A stretch of 64,000 nt of DNA from CAG-632 sp963626805 (lineage in GTDB: Bacteria; Bacillota; Clostridia; Lachnospirales; Lachnospiraceae). The translations under genes were made by a program, and so were the position numbers. A model generated the notes under the pieces. It was not told where the DNA came from. It did not search any database and was given only the letters and a program-made list of their open reading frames with translations. Positions 8,409 through 17,248 of the stretch are shown here, one piece after another (within the stretch, counting starts at the first letter, position 1; every line of letters starts with the position of its first letter). The DNA lies in NCBI GenBank assembly GCA_963626805.1, contig CAVFXS010000019.1, positions 11,396 through 75,395 of the forward strand, written 5' to 3'.

Positions 8409-9263
8409 ATGAACTACCATATTTTATATAATCCCTTAGCCTGCAACGGACAGGGCGAGGCAGAGGCCATGAAGCTTAAGATGCTTCTGGCGGGAAATCA
8501 GCTGACCTTTCACAATGTAACCGAACCGCTCAACTATAAAGAGCTTTTTGACAGCCTTTCTCCAAAGGATCACATCACAATCTGTGGCGGCGACGGCACA
8601 TTAAATCATTTTGTAAATGATATTGCCGGGCTTTCCGTTCAGAATCCGATTCTTTACTATTCTACCGGCAGCGGAAATGATTTTCTGCGGGATCTCGGCA
8701 AGGAAAAGGGAGGGCTTCCGATTCAGATCAACCAGTATCTGGAGCATCTTCCGATCGTATCCGTAAACGGAGAAAATCATTATTTTCTGAATGGCATCGG
8801 ATATGGCATTGACGGATATTGCTGCGAAGTCGCAGACAAGCAGAAGGAGACCTCTTCAAAGCCTGCCAATTATACTGCAATTGCGATCAAGGGTCTTCTG
8901 TTCCATTATGAGCCAACGAATGCAACCATTACCGTAGACGGCACCGAATATACCTTTGAGAAGGTATGGCTGGCACCTACCATGAACGGTCGGTTTTACG
9001 GTGGCGGTATGATGATCACACCGGATCAGGATCGTCTGAAGAACCGGACTGTTTCTGTCGGCGTGATGTACGGAAGTAATAAATTAAAAACTCTGACCGT
9101 GTTCCCTTCGATCTTCAAAGGAAACCATATCAAGCACAAGGAAATGTTCCAGGTACTTACCGGTCAGAGTATTACAGTTGAATTTGATCGCCCAACGGCT
9201 CTGCAGATTGACGGAGAAACCGTTCTCGGCGTTACAAAATATCAGGTAACGGCTGCTTCTTAA
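8409..9263 (+). CDS. Diacylglycerol kinase-family lipid kinase
   Basis: A 284-residue DAGK_cat family protein (YegS/BmrU/DgkB group) expected to phosphorylate diacylglycerol or a related lipid with ATP. The nucleotide-binding motif GGDGTLNHFVND is near residue 62, followed by STGSGNDF. The C-terminal half has the family beta-sandwich (APTMNGRFYGGGMMITPDQD). The start at 8409 is set by AAAGGAGG; an earlier in-frame ATG lies inside plsC with no ribosome site. Its TAA overlaps by four bases the stop of the convergent carbamoyltransferase gene, so no terminator fits between them. Confidence 0.88.
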   Translation: MNYHILYNPLACNGQGEAEAMKLKMLLAGNQLTFHNVTEPLNYKELFDSLSPKDHITICGGDGTLNHFVNDIAGLSVQNPILYYSTGSGNDFLRDLGKEKGGLPIQINQYLEHLPIVSVNGENHYFLNGIGYGIDGYCCEVADKQKETSSKPANYTAIAIKGLLFHYEPTNATITVDGTEYTFEKVWLAPTMNGRFYGGGMMITPDQDRLKNRTVSVGVMYGSNKLKTLTVFPSIFKGNHIKHKEMFQVLTGQSITVEFDRPTALQIDGETVLGVTKYQVTAAS

Positions 9264-10204
9264 GAGAGCTGTCCTTTGCCTAACAGAGTTGCCATGACTG
9301 CTTTCTCTGCATGTCGACGGTTCTCCGCCTGATCCAGGATGTGCTCCAGATTCTCATCTACCACATCCTGCGAAATCTCATATCCGACATGCATTGGCAT
9401 ATCGTGAAGCACGATCGCATGACTTCCTTCCAGAAACTCCTTATTGATCTGATATGGCATCATCATTTTCAGAGTCTCTTCCTTCTTCTGTGCATATGCA
9501 GGATTGTTAAAGAATTCCATATCTACCCAGGTGTCGGTATATAATACATCCATATCCTTTACATAGTTCTTAGCTTCTTCCATGGACATTGTCGGATCAA
9601 GCTCTACATAGTATCCGGTTGCCTTTGCCTTCTCATAGAAGTCTGCATCAACTGCAGTATCATTTACAAGCGGTGTCAGGCCATAAAGTGTGCCCATTTC
9701 CATCTTTGAGAAGAATTCTACCAGCGAATTAAATACATTGTTCTTTGCTCCGATGTATAAAAACTTCACATTCAGACTTCCGAATTTCTCCAGAAGCGTT
9801 AATGCATCTGCCAGAATCTGGCATGGATGGTAGGTGCTGTCACAACCGTTAATAAACGGAACTGTGGTATTCGCACCAAACAGCTCTACCGTCTCATTCT
9901 TTACCAGACGTGCCATGATAATATCTACATTCCGTCCTACATAACGCAGCTCGGATACCGGTTCACCCAGTACAAAGTTGGAATCCTTCCACAGCTGATT
10001 ATAATAGGTACCACCCAGCTCTGTAATACCGGTTGTAAAAGACAGAAATGTTCTGGTCGAGGTCTTTTCAAATAATGTATATAACTTCTTACCCTTTAAA
10101 ATCTCTGCATATTTCTCCGGACTCTTCTTCATGTCCAGTGCAAGATTTAAGATGTCCATTAATTCCTCTTTGCTATGTTCCTTAAAGTTCAGCATGTTTT
10201 TCAT
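9260..10204 (-). CDS. Ornithine carbamoyltransferase-like enzyme with altered substrate loops
   Basis: 314 residues with the full aspartate/ornithine transcarbamylase fold. The carbamoyl-phosphate site is conserved: EKTSTRTFLSF near residue 48 and HPCQILADAL near residue 127. The amino-acid side is not typical of ornithine carbamoyltransferase. The SMG loop position reads DTWVDMEFF where DVWVSMG is usual, and the HCLP motif is replaced by HDMPMHVGYE, so the usual active-site cysteine is absent. This suggests a substrate other than plain ornithine (an acylated ornithine or another diamine/amino acid), but that is inference. AAGGGG precedes the ATG by about 10 nt. No arginine genes adjoin it, which leaves the pathway open. 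Confidence 0.75.
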   Translation of the reverse strand: MKNMLNFKEHSKEELMDILNLALDMKKSPEKYAEILKGKKLYTLFEKTSTRTFLSFTTGITELGGTYYNQLWKDSNFVLGEPVSELRYVGRNVDIIMARLVKNETVELFGANTTVPFINGCDSTYHPCQILADALTLLEKFGSLNVKFLYIGAKNNVFNSLVEFFSKMEMGTLYGLTPLVNDTAVDADFYEKAKATGYYVELDPTMSMEEAKNYVKDMDVLYTDTWVDMEFFNNPAYAQKKEETLKMMMPYQINKEFLEGSHAIVLHDMPMHVGYEISQDVVDENLEHILDQAENRRHAEKAVMATLLGKGQLS

Positions 10205-10300
10205 GGTCTCAATCCCCTTATCTCTCGTCTTATTTTTATAATTTTCGACTTATATTTATTCATTACTGAATCTTCATGTTAGCACATTTGTTTTTATTTT

Positions 10301-11062
10301 TCAAGCATTCGGTCTATTGTTGCGACCGCCCCGCGCCGGCTTTCCAAACAGCCTCCGCTTCTTCTTTTTACGATTCGCCTCTTCCAGTGCTGCCGCGGCC
10401 TCCGCATTTGCCTTCTGTCTGCTTCGGATCGCTTCATCCAGCTTCCGGAATCGTTCCTCCTGCCGTTCCTCATTCTCCCGCATCGTATAGTCCATCTGCT
10501 TGATGATCCGCTCCGACACCTTGTCCGATACTTCGTTGCTGATGGCGCCGCTTAGGGAACGGTTGTTGGCCTCCAGTGCCTTTCCTATGATCTTGGTCAT
10601 AATTTCCTGGAACTGTTCCATCTTGAACTCGGCAGAAACCGTTTCTACTGCGGTACGATTCTGTGCACTCACGATCTGGCGTGCCTGCTTCATTTCCATT
10701 ACCTTTTTTGAGGTTCCGCCGGAGATCACCCCGGTAATCGCAGCCTCCTCCTGTTGTTCAGGATGCTCTGCCGCTTTATTTTCCGTTCCCGGAGTCTCCT
10801 GCTTCATCATCTGCTCATAATTTAATTTCGGATTTGCATACAGATCCGGAAGAATCTGCTTGATCGCTTTCAACAGGATGCCCTGATCCTTCATTTCCTG
10901 AATTGCCTTCAGCACGCGAATATCTTCGTCTGTATAATATCGATGCCCCATCTGATTTCGCCTGATCTCCAGTCCCAGCTCTTCCTCCCAGTAGCGCAGA
11001 ACGTGTGGTTCCACATTCAGCATATGGGATGCATCGGATATCAGGTATCTGGTCTCGTTCAT
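10301..11062 (-). CDS. MerR-type DNA-binding protein with coiled coil and basic tail
   Basis: 253 residues. Residues 5-75 are a MerR winged helix (YLISDASHMLNVEPHVLRYW ... GHRYYTDEDIRVLKAIQEMK). The middle is variable and Glu/Ala-rich. Residues ~165-240 are a long charged, probably coiled-coil helix, and the tail is strongly basic (KKKKRRLFGKPARGG). This layout recalls chromosome-associated proteins such as RacA more than a metabolite-sensing MerR, because no effector-binding domain is seen; function unproven. It follows dnaB on the same strand. Its GAGGGGG ribosome site lies in the 3' arm of a hairpin (11069-11117). Confidence 0.75.
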   Translation of the reverse strand: MNETRYLISDASHMLNVEPHVLRYWEEELGLEIRRNQMGHRYYTDEDIRVLKAIQEMKDQGILLKAIKQILPDLYANPKLNYEQMMKQETPGTENKAAEHPEQQEEAAITGVISGGTSKKVMEMKQARQIVSAQNRTAVETVSAEFKMEQFQEIMTKIIGKALEANNRSLSGAISNEVSDKVSERIIKQMDYTMRENEERQEERFRKLDEAIRSRQKANAEAAAALEEANRKKKKRRLFGKPARGGRNNRPNA

Positions 11063-11068
11063 AAAAAA

Positions 11069-11117
11069 TCCCCCTCATCGTGTATTCGTTACTGATTCCA
11101 TCATACACCGAGGGGGA
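11069..11117 (-). promoter_or_regulatory. Hairpin that sequesters the ribosome site of the MerR-type gene
   Basis: On the minus strand CCCCCTCGGTGTA pairs with TACACGATGAGGGGG, one AT bulge, about 20-nt loop. The 3' arm contains the Shine-Dalgarno, followed by ATTTTTT and then the ATG. It could be the dnaB terminator, a translational switch, or both. Confidence 0.6.
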
Positions 11118-11218
11118 TTTCTCCTACAATTTCTATCGTATGCTATTATATTGCCTGCTTTGACAAAATATGTCCTTCCACTCTCACACCTACAGGCTTC
11201 TGTCTATATCCCATCCTG

Positions 11219-12568
11219 TTACGATCTGCGACTGTGCTCCAGATTTACAAACTTTGTATACTCACCCTGCCAGCCCAGCATTACAGTACCGGTCGCACCA
11301 TTTCTCTGCTTGGCAATGATGATCTCTGCCTTATTCTTATCTTCCTCCGGTAGATCATCCCGGTATTTATCCTCGCGGTAAATAAACATAACCACGTCGG
11401 CATCCTGCTCGATAGAACCGGATTCTCGCAGATCCGAAAGCATCGGTCTGTGATCGGTTCGTGCCTCTACCGCACGGCTCAGCTGCGACAGTGCAATAAT
11501 CGGAACATCCAGCTCCTTTGCCAGCACCTTCAGGCCACGGGAAATCTCTGATACCTCCTGCTGTCTGGAATCGGATCTTCCGTTACCGCTCATCAATTGC
11601 AGGTAATCGATAATAATCAGTCCGACATTATGCCGCTGCTTTAGCTTTCGACACTTATTCCGGATATCACCGATCGTTACATTCGACTGATCTTCAATAA
11701 ACAGCTTCGTGCTGCCGATAATGTTGGAGCTCTCATACAGCTTCATCCACTGATCATCCTGCAGATTACCGGTTCGGATATTCTGCGAATTTACCTGTGA
11801 TTCCATTGCGATCATACGCTGTACCAATTGCTCCTTATTCATTTCGAAGTTAAAAATGGCTACCGGCACGTCTGTTTTCAGAATGACATACTCTGCAATG
11901 TTCAATACAAATGCGGTCTTACCCATTGCCGGTCGTGCTGCGATCAGGATCAGCTCCGATCCGTGCAGACCCGTCAGCATATCATCCAGATCCAGAAATC
12001 CGGTCGGTACACCGATAATGTTTCCCTGCTGCTTGGATGCCTTCCGGATATTCCGCAGTACATTATCTACTACCTCCCGGATCGGTGTGAAATCATCCCC
12101 ATTGCCGCCACTCTGTGACAGTTCCAGAATCTGATTCTCAACGTTGCTCAATATATTCGTTGAAGAATCCTTTAACGAATAGCACTCATTAGCCGTCGTT
12201 TCTGCCATCTTGATCAACCGGCGCATATTCGCACGATCCTTGACGATTTCCGCGTATTTTTTCGCATTGGTGGAAACCGGAACTACATTTAACAGCTCCT
12301 GCATAACCTCAATGCTGTATACATTCTCCGGAACTCCTTTCTCCTTCAGACGCTCCGGCAATGTGATCATATCAATCGAGGTTCCTTCATGATACAGCTC
12401 TACCATGGCCTCAAAAATCACACCATACTGTGCCTGATAAAAATCATCCTTCACCAGCATGTCTGCAACATTTACTACAGCCTCCCGGTTCATCAGCATG
12501 GATGCCAGCACTGCCTGCTCCGCCTCTACACTATGTGGTTGTACCTTACGAATGATTGTCTCTTCCAT
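11219..12568 (-). CDS. dnaB: Replicative DNA helicase DnaB
   Basis: Hexameric 5'-3' replication fork helicase (DnaC in Bacillus naming), 449 residues, full length. The N-terminal DnaB_N domain (residues 9-110, PHSVEAEQAVLASML) is followed by the RecA-like motor: Walker A ARPAMGKTAF near residue 210, Walker B LIIIDYLQLM near 318, and the arginine-finger region KQRNGATGTV. AGGAAGAG precedes the ATG. It lies 27 nt downstream of rplI in the conserved gdpP-rplI-dnaB order. Confidence 0.97.
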   Translation of the reverse strand: MEETIIRKVQPHSVEAEQAVLASMLMNREAVVNVADMLVKDDFYQAQYGVIFEAMVELYHEGTSIDMITLPERLKEKGVPENVYSIEVMQELLNVVPVSTNAKKYAEIVKDRANMRRLIKMAETTANECYSLKDSSTNILSNVENQILELSQSGGNGDDFTPIREVVDNVLRNIRKASKQQGNIIGVPTGFLDLDDMLTGLHGSELILIAARPAMGKTAFVLNIAEYVILKTDVPVAIFNFEMNKEQLVQRMIAMESQVNSQNIRTGNLQDDQWMKLYESSNIIGSTKLFIEDQSNVTIGDIRNKCRKLKQRHNVGLIIIDYLQLMSGNGRSDSRQQEVSEISRGLKVLAKELDVPIIALSQLSRAVEARTDHRPMLSDLRESGSIEQDADVVMFIYREDKYRDDLPEEDKNKAEIIIAKQRNGATGTVMLGWQGEYTKFVNLEHSRRS

Positions 12569-12595
12569 CTTCTCTTCCTGTGTCCCGCACTCTGA

Positions 12596-13042
12596 TTACT
12601 CTTCTACAACCTTCACCTTTAACTCAGCGGTCACCTTTGCATGAAGCCGGATCGGCACATTGTGTACACCAAGTGTTTTAATGCTTTCCTTCAGCTGGAT
12701 CTTCTTCTTGTCAATATCATATCCCAGCTGTTCCTTCGCTGCATCTGCGATTTCCTTTGAAGATACGGAACCGAAGGTCTTACCGCCTTCACCAAGCTTC
12801 AGCTTCAGAACAACTTCCTTCTCCTTGATCTCTGCTGCCAACTGCTCTGCTGCCGCCAGCTGCTCTGCCGCTACCTTTGCCTCATGTGCCTTCTGCAGCT
12901 TCAGATCATTTAAGTTCTTGCTGTTTGCTTCCACACCCAGCTTCTTCGGCAGAATGAAGTTTCTGGCATAGCCGTCATTTACCTTTACAATCTGTCCCTT
13001 TTTTCCTAATGCTTTTACATCCTGCAATAAAATTACTTCCAT
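12596..13042 (-). CDS. rplI: 50S ribosomal protein L9
   Basis: 148 residues. The N-terminal rRNA-binding domain starts MEVILLQDVKALGKKGQIV and carries NDGYARNFILPKKLG. A long Ala/Glu-rich connecting helix follows (residues ~45-75), then the C-terminal domain. Its start codon is one base from the gdpP stop, implying translational coupling. Confidence 0.97.
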   Translation of the reverse strand: MEVILLQDVKALGKKGQIVKVNDGYARNFILPKKLGVEANSKNLNDLKLQKAHEAKVAAEQLAAAEQLAAEIKEKEVVLKLKLGEGGKTFGSVSSKEIADAAKEQLGYDIDKKKIQLKESIKTLGVHNVPIRLHAKVTAELKVKVVEE

Positions 13043-13043
13043 C

Positions 13044-15116
13044 TTATATATCTCCTTCCGCTGTCATAGTTCTTAATAAATCCTCCAGCTGCTGTCTGGC
13101 TTCCTCCGCCGTGCAGTCATGGAACTGCGCACCTGCAACCGAAGCATGTCCGCCACCGCCCAGGCGCTCCATAATAACCTGTACATTGACTTCATCAATG
13201 GATCTTGCACTGACATAAACGGTATCCTTTACCTTCGTCAGCATAAAGGACGCTTTTACACCATCTACATCCAACAGCTCATTTGCAATCTGGGCTGCCA
13301 TAACGGTCGGACTGTCCACACCCTCTGCCGGAAGAATGCCGATCGCGTAATTGTCCATAAACAGCTCCGCATTTTCAACACCCTCTACCTTATGCTTATA
13401 GGCCTCCAGATCCGTCCGGAACATCTTACGAACCCGTGCCACATCTGCACCACTCCGTTTTAAGAAGGATGCCGCTTCAAAGGTACGTACGCCGGTCTTT
13501 GTAACAAAGGTATCCGTATCCACCAGGATTCCGGAATACATGGCATCCGCCTCGATCGGTCGAAGCTTCGGCTTATCAATAATATATTGCAAAATCTCCG
13601 CCACCATTTCACAGGCCGAAGATGCATACGGCTCAATGTAAGACAGAATCGCATTCTGGATTGAATCACTCATCGTCCGATGATGATCAATGACCACAAT
13701 GGATTTCGTCATGGTCAGCAGCTTCTCACACTCTGTAAAGCTCGGCCGGTTGACATCTACCACGACCACTGCCGTATTCATGTCGGCCAGATTCATCGCC
13801 TGCTCACTGTCAATAAACATATCATCCGGATACAGATTGTTTCCGATGAAGTTGTTCATAATTGGTCGGATTGCGGTAGACACCTCGTTGATAACAATAT
13901 GTGCCTGCCGGTTCATAGCCGTAGCCAGCCGGTAAATACCGATTGCAGAGCCAATGGAATCCGCATCCGGATTCTTATGTCCCATGATCAGCACCTGATC
14001 CTTGGTCTCTAGTACTTCCCGAAGGGCATGTGCCTTTACACGGGCTTTCACACGGGTATTCTTCTCCACACCCTGTGACTTACCACCGTAATAATAGATC
14101 TGCTCGCCTTCCTTCACTACCGCCTGATCACCGCCACGGCCCAGCGCCAGATCAATAGATACCCGAGAAGCATCATAGGCCTGAATATAGGACGGGAATC
14201 CGACACCTAGGCCGATACTTAATGTTACGGCGATTTCATTACCGATATTGATGGAACGAACCTCATCCAACAGTGCGAACTTCGTGGTCTGCAGCTGCTG
14301 CAGATATTTCTGCTGGAATACAACCAAGAATTTATCCTTCTCCAGCTTCTTCACGATCGCATCAATATTCTGGAAATACTTGTTAATCTTCCGGTCTACC
14401 AGTGCCGTCAGAAGCGGTCTGCGCACTTCCTCAACACCCTCTAACGCTTCCTCATAATTATCAATATAAATCAGTGCCGAAACCAGCTTCTGATCCTTAT
14501 TCTCCTGAATATAACGCCGCAGCTCTGTCTCATCGAACAGATACATGGCGATCAGAACATCATCCTTATCGACTTCCACATCCTCCGGCAAAATATCATG
14601 GATGATCACACGGCGCATCTCTACCCGGTAATATCCCTCCTGATAATGCATGCCAAACTCTGTCAGATCATTCTTCTGCGGAAACAGCTCTCTGGTAATC
14701 TCCGGAAAAATCTGAATGACGCTCTTTTTGGAAGATTTCTCACTTCCGACAATGCCATAAAACATTCCGTTCGCCCAGAGAATCCTGCCATCCAGATCAA
14801 TGAGGGCGTATGGAATCGCCAGATCCTTTAACAGCTCTTTCTGTACCTGTCCCTGTTCAAATGCAAAGCTGATCAGGGTGCTCATGATGTTCGGCTTATT
14901 ATGCACATAAATAAATATAACGATCAGCGTATAGATCATTAAGCCGATAGACAGAGCAATTCCGGCTTCCAGATCCCGGAAATAAATGCCGCAATTCAGC
15001 ACTGCCAATGGTATCAACAGAAAAAATGGTATTCGCAGATACCGCTCTATTTGATTTTTCAGAACAACCTTTTTCGGTCTTTGTTTTACCGTTACAGTTT
15101 CCTGTTCGTTATTCAT
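13044..15116 (-). CDS. gdpP: Cyclic-di-AMP phosphodiesterase GdpP
   Basis: Membrane phosphodiesterase that hydrolyses c-di-AMP, controlling potassium homeostasis and wall stress. Two transmembrane helices (about residues 30-70) are followed by a degenerate PAS domain (about 90-190, AIPYALIDLDGRILWANG), a GGDEF-like domain lacking the signature (about 200-345), then DHH-DHHA1. Catalytic motifs seen: GHKNPDADSIGS near 378, VVVDVNRP, VVIDHHRTM, DTDTF and GGGGHASVAG near 652. 690 residues, slightly longer than the Bacillus protein. It is translated 24 nt after the AAA+ gene and one base before rplI. Confidence 0.95.
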   Translation of the reverse strand: MNNEQETVTVKQRPKKVVLKNQIERYLRIPFFLLIPLAVLNCGIYFRDLEAGIALSIGLMIYTLIVIFIYVHNKPNIMSTLISFAFEQGQVQKELLKDLAIPYALIDLDGRILWANGMFYGIVGSEKSSKKSVIQIFPEITRELFPQKNDLTEFGMHYQEGYYRVEMRRVIIHDILPEDVEVDKDDVLIAMYLFDETELRRYIQENKDQKLVSALIYIDNYEEALEGVEEVRRPLLTALVDRKINKYFQNIDAIVKKLEKDKFLVVFQQKYLQQLQTTKFALLDEVRSINIGNEIAVTLSIGLGVGFPSYIQAYDASRVSIDLALGRGGDQAVVKEGEQIYYYGGKSQGVEKNTRVKARVKAHALREVLETKDQVLIMGHKNPDADSIGSAIGIYRLATAMNRQAHIVINEVSTAIRPIMNNFIGNNLYPDDMFIDSEQAMNLADMNTAVVVVDVNRPSFTECEKLLTMTKSIVVIDHHRTMSDSIQNAILSYIEPYASSACEMVAEILQYIIDKPKLRPIEADAMYSGILVDTDTFVTKTGVRTFEAASFLKRSGADVARVRKMFRTDLEAYKHKVEGVENAELFMDNYAIGILPAEGVDSPTVMAAQIANELLDVDGVKASFMLTKVKDTVYVSARSIDEVNVQVIMERLGGGGHASVAGAQFHDCTAEEARQQLEDLLRTMTAEGDI

Positions 15117-15140
15117 TTCTCTCTGCTCCTATCCTTTCTA

Positions 15141-16559
15141 TCACAAAAGGTCTTCTACTGTGATCTCCAGCAGCTGCTCCTTATTCACAGATGCCGCGGT
15201 CACCAGACGATTTGCCTGTCGCTCAATTACCCGACTTAAATAATTCCGAATGTCGCGGGCATTACCGAAATTCTCATCCTTCTCCCGCACCATCTTTGCA
15301 AGCACCTCTCTCAGCCGCGTCTCGCCCGCCGGACTCAGATGATAATCCTGCTCTCTGCACATATATTCAAAGATCGTAAATAAATCCTCTGCAGTATAAT
15401 CCTGGAATTCGATTGTCTTATTAAATCTGGATTTTAATCCCGGATTAGCATCAATAAAGTCCTCCATCAGCTCCGGATACCCTGCTACAATCACGATTAA
15501 ATCATCCCGGTAATCCTCCATCGCTTTATTCAGCGTGTCGATCGCCTCCTGCCCGAAGTCTCCTTCCGGTCCGTGATTACTTAATGCATATGCCTCATCA
15601 ATAAATAACACGCCGCCCTTTGCCTTGTCGATTACCTGCTTAGTCTTCAGTGCCGTCTGACCCATATAGCCTGCAACCATACCGGATCGGTCCACCTCTA
15701 CCAGATGTCCCTTGGACAAAACACCCAGAGCACAATAAATCTTAGATAACAGTCTGGCAACTGTCGTCTTACCGGTACCCGGGTTGCCCGTAAAGACAAA
15801 ATGCTTCGCAACCGGTGCCTTTTTCAGGCCATTCTCTGCCCGCAGCTCATTAATCTGAAGCAGATTTACAATATTCTTAACTTCCTTCTTCACACTGTCA
15901 AGACCGATCAGATTATTCAGCTCCCGCATCAATTCCGGTAATGAATATCCCTCTGCCGGTGCTTCCGTAATATCTCCTACAAATGCGATCTCCTCTTCTG
16001 TATTCTGAGATTTCTCTTTGATCCGATACGGAATACTGTCCGGAGTCTCTACCCGCTCTTCTCCAAAATTCCAATAGGTATTGATCTGATTCTCCAGCAT
16101 CAGCAGATAACGGGTCAGGCTTCGAATCTCTTTGTCCTCAACCTTGCGATTGCACGCAATAAAATCTCTGCCCAATTCCTGAAACGTATGATAATACAGT
16201 CGCCGTATGTCGTAGTATTTTGACTGATATATCACATCCGGAATATTCTTATCCTTCATAAAATAACGAACCGATAATGGTGGATTGCTCAGGAAATCCC
16301 GGTCCCCAATCTTATTCCTGCGAATACAGTCCAGGATCGTATCCTGATCAAACTCATATTCCAGCAACTTATTGATATACCGGATCTCTTCTTTATTCAC
16401 GATGCCATCTGAAATTGCCAGATAGCAAAAAAAGTTTCTCAAATCCATACGAAGCTGTTCTACCGCACTGAAATCCCCTTCCAAAAGGATTCCGTTTGCA
16501 TCCATCTCTCTGGCTATTTTCTTGCAGCACCGAAAAAGTGTTATGCTATCCTGTTCCAT
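15141..16559 (-). CDS. AAA+ ATPase of the SpoVK/CbbX group
   Basis: 472 residues. The N-terminal part (~20-110) resembles a TerB-like helical domain (FFCYLAISDGIVNKEEIRYI). The C-terminal half is a CbbX/SpoVK AAA+ module: Walker A GNPGTGKTT near residue 257, Walker B VLFIDEAYAL near 317, and an R-finger region PGLKSRFNKTIEF. CbbX-type ATPases remodel protein complexes; SpoVK is needed for spore maturation in Bacillus. The start at 16559 is chosen because GGGGAG sits 7 nt upstream; an in-frame ATG 60 nt earlier lacks a site. First gene of the gdpP-rplI-dnaB operon, behind a long structured leader region. Confidence 0.82.
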   Translation of the reverse strand: MEQDSITLFRCCKKIAREMDANGILLEGDFSAVEQLRMDLRNFFCYLAISDGIVNKEEIRYINKLLEYEFDQDTILDCIRRNKIGDRDFLSNPPLSVRYFMKDKNIPDVIYQSKYYDIRRLYYHTFQELGRDFIACNRKVEDKEIRSLTRYLLMLENQINTYWNFGEERVETPDSIPYRIKEKSQNTEEEIAFVGDITEAPAEGYSLPELMRELNNLIGLDSVKKEVKNIVNLLQINELRAENGLKKAPVAKHFVFTGNPGTGKTTVARLLSKIYCALGVLSKGHLVEVDRSGMVAGYMGQTALKTKQVIDKAKGGVLFIDEAYALSNHGPEGDFGQEAIDTLNKAMEDYRDDLIVIVAGYPELMEDFIDANPGLKSRFNKTIEFQDYTAEDLFTIFEYMCREQDYHLSPAGETRLREVLAKMVREKDENFGNARDIRNYLSRVIERQANRLVTAASVNKEQLLEITVEDLL

Positions 16560-16726
16560 TGATTCTCCCCATTGTTTTATAGTATCAGCTATGTCTATTG
16601 ACCTCAGTATACATTCCATAATACTATACTACTTTTCCATGAAAACCGCAAGCACGGCAGTGGGCTTTCTGTAACCGGCAGGCGCGCATTCGATTGACGC
16701 GTTCTCCACTACGATGGTTCTACTCC

Positions 16727-16812
16727 GGGACCGTTCCCACTAATTTGCCCCTCGCAGCGGATACTAAATTCGTGCTCCGCACTCATTAAGTACCGGCGGG
16801 TGCAAACGTCCC
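16727..16812 (-). ncRNA. Large imperfect stem-loop in gene-free region
   Basis: On the minus strand an 86-nt element nests four helices. GGGAC pairs with GTCCC; GTTTGC(A)CCC pairs with GGGGCAAAT; GG-TACT pairs with AGTA-TCC; an apical stem joins GTGC and GCAC around a GGA loop (16759-16794 for the inner hairpin). No reading frame fits. It is either part of an untranslated RNA upstream of the AAA+ operon or a dispersed palindromic repeat. Confidence 0.55.
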
Positions 16813-17015
16813 TTCGTAGAATCATCATCCGTTCCGAACGCTGTTAGCTGAATAGCCTGTATACATACATCTGTCATTGTCGATTCATAGACCATAGGCG
16901 AATTCGTATCTCTAATTCAAAGCAACTTTTATTTCAGAAAATCATCACTCATATAGTACACACATCATGCCTTACGCTACGAAAGTCAAACCTGTGCCCA
17001 CCTCCCCAGTCCCTA

Positions 17016-17137
17016 GATACAGGAGCTTGTGACAGGACCATGTAGGAACATCGGCACTTAGATGCCGTCCTTTGGCATCTTATGTGCTGCTATGTTCCGA
17101 TTTGAGCGAGAGCGCGTCCTGCACTGCTCCCTGTATC
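17016..17137 (-). ncRNA. 122-nt extended hairpin in gene-free region
   Basis: The outer arms GATACAGG and CCTGTATC continue inward through (G)AGC/GCT, GTG/CAC and AGGAC/GTCCT with small bulges. They enclose an inner hairpin (17045-17098): GGAACAT, GCAC and AAGATGCC pair with GGCATCT, GTGC and ATGTTCC. Such an uninterrupted stack is far beyond chance. No coding frame is present. Candidate structured RNA or palindromic mobile repeat. Confidence 0.6.
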
Positions 17138-17197
17138 GCGGGACGGCAATCGTGTATCCAATCTCTGCATGTATCGCATGGACGGCAATCGCATATC
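17132..17197. repeat. Two direct repeats of about 21 bp
   Basis: GTATCGC-GGACGGCAATCG occurs at about 17133-17152 and 17171-17191, differing by one inserted base after GTATCGC. The two copies are about 38 bp apart start to start and abut the 3' end of the 122-nt hairpin. Confidence 0.7.
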
Positions 17198-17227
17198 TGA
17201 TCTGCATATCCGGTCACCGCATGGCAT

Positions 17228-17248
17228 AAAAAAGGCACGCGAGCCTTT
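17228..17248 (-). terminator. Terminator of the ABC exporter operon
   Basis: On the minus strand AAAGGC-TCGCGT-GCCTTTTTT: a short stem directly at the stop codon followed by six T. Compact but canonical. Confidence 0.75.

Noticed and set aside
14100..14450. Active GGDEF diguanylate cyclase domain in GdpP
   Set aside because: The signature residues are absent; this is the usual degenerate domain of the family.
16620..17246. CRISPR array or degraded coding sequence
   Set aside because: Only two direct repeats exist and there are no regular spacers; no frame reads as protein.
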